Source: Alphaproteobacteria bacterium
Lineage (GTDB): Bacteria; Pseudomonadota; Alphaproteobacteria; Sphingomonadales; Sphingomonadaceae
Reading direction: 5' to 3'
Assembly (NCBI GenBank): GCA_020249025.1
Contig: JADCGM010000364.1
Span: forward strand, 1 to 6,596
Length of the DNA stretch: 6,596 bases
The translations under genes and the position numbers were made by a program. The notes below the pieces were generated by a model, which searched no databases, was not told where the DNA came from, and saw only the letters and a program-made list of their open reading frames with translations. Positions 3,711 through 6,596 of this stretch are shown here, piece by piece. The stretch's first letter is position 1. Each line of letters starts with the position of its first letter.

Positions 3711-6563
3711 CTAGATGCGCAGGAAGCTTTTCGCGGCGTCGGTCGTGACCGCCGCGCCTGCGTTGGATTTGGTCAGCACGGCCCGAAACTCGAACCGCTG
3801 GCTCTCGCCGGTGGTGTTCGTGAATGTGCGGACTGCTTGCGCGACACCCGGCTCGCCGGGGCCGGTGGAGCCGGTTGCAGACGCCCCTACGTCGGTCCAA
3901 GAACCGCCGACCGGGCGCGACTGGATCTGCACGGTGATGTCGGTCGAGGCGCTGGCCTCGGTCGCAAACCATTTCGCCGAGACATCGACCGAAGCGAGGT
4001 TGTCGATGGCGCGCGGGTTCGTGATCTCGTCGATGGCCTTCGAATCGGATGCCAGACCGAAAGTCGGGCGGCCGATCGTCTCGCTCCAATAGACCTTGCC
4101 GCCGAAATAGACGTCGCCGCCGGTCGCATAGAGCGCGCGCACCTCCCCGTTCCAGACCTCGAACTCATCGGCTTCAAAGGCGATCTTCGAATCCTCGCCT
4201 TCGAAGCGCATGACGGCTGCGCGCCCGGCGGCGTTGGCCTTCAGGATGATGCTCGCCTGATCGCCGTTAGCGGTCTGCAGCGCGAGGCTCGCGGTAGCGC
4301 TCGCGGTTCCCGCAGTGCTCGTCACCGAGGCGAGCGCCAGCGCCTGCGACGACACAACGCCGTCGATCTCCTCGACGATCGTCGTCAACGACGACAGCGC
4401 CGTCGCTGACGCCTTCGTGTCCAGCGCCGATCCGAACGAGCTGGTCAGCGACGTGATCGCCGACGCCCGCGCTTCGGCCTCGACCGCAATCGCCTCGTTC
4501 AGCGTCGCCACCGCCGACGCCAGCGCGCCCTCGAAGCCGGTGGCGCTGATCTCGGCGAACTTCGCGGCAAGGCTCTGCGTCGGCGAAACCTTCACCCTGT
4601 CGGTGTCGAGAATGAAGGCCGCGTTGTCGGCCGACTTCGCGCCGATCAGCGACAGGGTGTCCACAATCGCGGTCTGCCCCTCGATCCGCTCGGTCTTCTC
4701 GTTGACGACCACCGTGCCGAGCGACAGCCCGTCGAGGTAGAGCAGCTTCTCGTGGCGGCGGTAGCGGTTGAGCCGCTCGATGGCATCGGCGATGACGGCC
4801 TCGGCCGCCGCCTTCGCATCCGCCAGCACCCGGTCCACCCGGCGATCGCCGATCAGCGCATCCGGGCGGCGAGTGTTGACCGCGCCGTCGTCGGGGCGGG
4901 GATGATCCTCGGGCTCGCTGTCGACGACGTTCGGCCAGTTGGCCGTTGTGCCCGCCTCGTCGATCAGGGTGTTCCAGGGATTGTTGCGGCGGTCATAGGG
5001 CGTCGGGGTCACCGGCGTGATCTCGCCGGCCTCGCTCGCGTCCCACTGATAGATCGCGGCGTTCTCTTCCCGGAAGGTCACGGTCACCGTGCCGTCCGCC
5101 CAATTATACTGCAGCGCCCGGACACGCAGGATCTCGCCCACCCAGCCGCGCGGCGTCAGATCCCACTCGACCACCTGGTTGCGCTTCAGCAGCCAGCCGC
5201 GGACCCCGACCGTGCAGGTGAACGTCCCCTGATAGAGCGACCGCTGCCCCGCCTGCTTGGCGATGCGTCGCGCCCGGCGCGGATCCTGCACCGCCGTCAG
5301 CTCGAGCCGCAGCGGACGCGGCGCGACCGACGAGCGCGGGATCGGCACCTCGTCAAAATCGACGAGGCTGTAGAGCGACGGCGTGCCCGGCTGGCTGTAG
5401 CGGCCGCGCACCACCGTGAACTGCTGGTCGGCGTCGAGCGCCGGCTTCCACGAATAGCCGCCGATCAGGTCGGCGTCGGTGAACTTGACGAGCGGGCCCG
5501 ACAGGTCGTTGACCGCGACGCGCAGGCCGAGGCGGCCGCCGTCGTCGACCAGCTCGGCGTTCATCGCCTTGCACAGCTCGGCCATCACGCCGGTGGGGTC
5601 GTCGTCGTCGCTGAAGGCGCGCCCCGCCTCGAAGCGGCGCTGGGTGCCGCCGCCCGTCAGCGCGACCGATTCGTCGCACAGCGCCGCTGCCGTCGCGAAC
5701 GAGGGCAGATCGAGCGTCGCCGGGTCCATCCCGAGGCCGACCGACACCTCGCCGTTGATGCGCCAGCCGAGCAGATAGGCGAGCAGCTGCAGCGCCGGGT
5801 TGTTGCCGCGATCGACGCCGCCGACCGAATAGGCCCATGTCGAGCAATCGTCGGCGCGCTGCGATCCCGATCCGCCGGGCACGGTCGAATCGAGCGCCGG
5901 GTCATAGACCGGCATGCCGTTGCCGACCGCCGACCAGCGGCCCGAGATGCCCCCCGCGAACGGCGACCTGTTGGTCTTCGAAATGTCGGAGCGGCGGATG
6001 CTGACCTTCATGGTCGTGCAGCCGGTCATCCGGTGCGCAGCGCCCCAGCCGCCGCCGCCGGTGGTGTGATAGGCGGCCGCGCCGCCCTCGGTGACGACCT
6101 CGACGGTGAGATAGCCGGCATAGGCGCCCTGCGCGCCGCCCTCCGCCGTCCAGGCGAGATCGTTCTCGATGAAGATCTGATCGGGGCCGCCGGACTTGTG
6201 CGCGGCGAGCGCGAACACATAATCGATCCGATCCTGCCCGGTGCCATAAGGCTCGGGGTGGCGCAGCGACATCGGGAACAGCGCGCGCCCGAACAGCATC
6301 TTGCGCGGCTCGGCGGCGTCGATGCTGATCGCCTTGGGATCGAAGGCGCTGAGCCCGGACTGCCCGCCGGCGCCGCGCGGGCGGTTGAGCGCGGCCGCAC
6401 CCGCCGTCAGCGCGATGGTCGACACGGTCGACAGCACGCCGATCGCGCCCACGCCAAGCCCCAGCGAGGAGGTCAGCGCCAGCCCGATCGCGGGGCCGAC
6501 GCCGGGGATCGCCACCGCAGCGAAGGCCGCGACGGTGACGAGCGGCTTCAGCACCTTACCCAA
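3711..6563 (-). CDS. gpJ-like tail-tip / host-specificity protein, 950 residues
   Basis: This is the largest protein in the window, probably the central tail-tip hub and fibre of a siphophage-like virion. Residues 5-60 are a long Ala/Gly/Leu/Val hydrophobic stretch. Residues about 75-250 are a beta-rich hub region. At 250-350 a pattern typical of gpJ-like proteins is seen: NPALQLLAYLLGWRI, AALCDES, RRFEAGRAFSDDDDPTGVMAELCKAMNAELVDDGGRLGLRV. Residues 420-500 continue the hub (RNQVVEWDLTPRGWVGEILRV). Residues 575-605 can form a coiled coil, 660-765 is an Ala/Ser/Thr-rich helical stalk, 785-835 (IAFEADEFEVW...) resembles the DUF1983-like fibre end, and 855-945 looks like a beta-sandwich. The TTG start at 6561-6563 has AAGGG (6570-6574) six bases upstream; GTG at 6554 is an alternative. 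The C-terminal domain probably varies with host receptor. Confidence 0.85.
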   Translation of the reverse strand: MGKVLKPLVTVAAFAAVAIPGVGPAIGLALTSSLGLGVGAIGVLSTVSTIALTAGAAALNRPRGAGGQSGLSAFDPKAISIDAAEPRKMLFGRALFPMSLRHPEPYGTGQDRIDYVFALAAHKSGGPDQIFIENDLAWTAEGGAQGAYAGYLTVEVVTEGGAAAYHTTGGGGWGAAHRMTGCTTMKVSIRRSDISKTNRSPFAGGISGRWSAVGNGMPVYDPALDSTVPGGSGSQRADDCSTWAYSVGGVDRGNNPALQLLAYLLGWRINGEVSVGLGMDPATLDLPSFATAAALCDESVALTGGGTQRRFEAGRAFSDDDDPTGVMAELCKAMNAELVDDGGRLGLRVAVNDLSGPLVKFTDADLIGGYSWKPALDADQQFTVVRGRYSQPGTPSLYSLVDFDEVPIPRSSVAPRPLRLELTAVQDPRRARRIAKQAGQRSLYQGTFTCTVGVRGWLLKRNQVVEWDLTPRGWVGEILRVRALQYNWADGTVTVTFREENAAIYQWDASEAGEITPVTPTPYDRRNNPWNTLIDEAGTTANWPNVVDSEPEDHPRPDDGAVNTRRPDALIGDRRVDRVLADAKAAAEAVIADAIERLNRYRRHEKLLYLDGLSLGTVVVNEKTERIEGQTAIVDTLSLIGAKSADNAAFILDTDRVKVSPTQSLAAKFAEISATGFEGALASAVATLNEAIAVEAEARASAITSLTSSFGSALDTKASATALSSLTTIVEEIDGVVSSQALALASVTSTAGTASATASLALQTANGDQASIILKANAAGRAAVMRFEGEDSKIAFEADEFEVWNGEVRALYATGGDVYFGGKVYWSETIGRPTFGLASDSKAIDEITNPRAIDNLASVDVSAKWFATEASASTDITVQIQSRPVGGSWTDVGASATGSTGPGEPGVAQAVRTFTNTTGESQRFEFRAVLTKSNAGAAVTTDAAKSFLRI

Positions 6564-6565
6564 GG

Positions 6566-6596
6566 TCAGCCCTTCCCACGATCCAGGCGCGGCGCA
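6566..6596 (-). CDS. Last codons of an upstream tail gene (cut by window edge)
   Basis: Two minus-strand frames could carry the end of the preceding gene. One gives APRLDRGKG with TGA at 6566-6568, two bases before the TTG start. The other gives RRAWIVGRADLG with TAA at 6556-6558, overlapping it by eight bases. In related tail modules a NlpC/P60-type tail peptidase usually sits here, but nothing in these few codons identifies it. The coordinates given follow the first option. Confidence 0.3.
   Translation of the reverse strand, partial: APRLDRGKG
6570..6574 (-). promoter_or_regulatory. Ribosome binding site supporting a TTG start
   Basis: AAGGG lies 6 bases before TTG 6563. No ATG is available in this frame near the N-terminus, and the hydrophobic start of the protein follows immediately, so the TTG is the best-supported initiation codon. 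Confidence 0.55.

Noticed and set aside
3361..4089. 242-codon minus-strand frame spanning the fibre/tail-tip junction
   Set aside because: It overlaps two well-supported genes in another frame and is very Arg/His-rich, as expected of a shadow frame.
3837..4409. 190-codon plus-strand frame opposite the tail-tip gene
   Set aside because: Biased Arg/Gly/Asp composition and no coupling to neighbours; antisense shadow.
1..6596. CRISPR arrays, insertion sequences or attachment-site repeats
   Set aside because: No regularly spaced direct repeats, transposase-like ORF, integrase or paired att-like repeats were seen by eye.

Overview
The window looks like the end of a tailed-phage (or prophage) late region plus the start of a second, convergent module. 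Almost all coding capacity is on the minus strand, in closely spaced or overlapping genes that read from a tail-tip protein (right end) through a tail fibre to a lysis cassette (left). The high GC, the sparse TTG starts, a TIGR02594-type endolysin and a small lipoprotein with a TIDEKAL-type segment suggest a phage of a GC-rich alphaproteobacterium, most likely a sphingomonad. That host call is inference. No integrase, att site, capsid or terminase gene is visible, so free phage versus prophage cannot be decided.

Minus strand, in transcription order: the last few codons of an upstream gene (right edge); a 950-residue gpJ-like tail-tip/host-specificity protein (3711-6563, TTG start); a 312-residue tail-fibre/appendage protein (2763-3701) with a YEEGT/YTKIGR-type distal domain; a 91-residue small protein common next to fibres (2479-2754); a short intergenic hairpin; a three-helix holin-like protein (2057-2416); a 71-residue one-helix protein (1852-2067); a CHAP/NlpC-P60-like endolysin with visible Cys/His/Asn (1355-1855); a 68-residue two-helix membrane protein (1152-1358); a lipoprotein (796-1155); and an 80-residue helical protein (552-794). 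Neighbours from 2067 downward are joined by ATGA or similar stop/start overlaps, implying one translationally coupled lysis operon.

Plus strand: the 16-codon C-terminus of a gene cut by the left edge (1-51), a 42-residue ORF (63-191) and an 85-residue ORF (188-445) joined by an ATGA overlap. All three are unrecognised. They converge on the lysis operon.

The most unusual item is the 106-base gap between the two convergent units (446-551). It holds an extended -10-like element (TGCTATACA, 448-456) placed so that transcription would begin at about 463. That is exactly the first base of a 14-bp stem (463-476 with 530-543) that closes a compact, about 81-nt structured segment. Its G.U pairs form only in the plus-strand RNA and it has no T-tract. 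It is therefore a candidate small phage RNA rather than a plain terminator.
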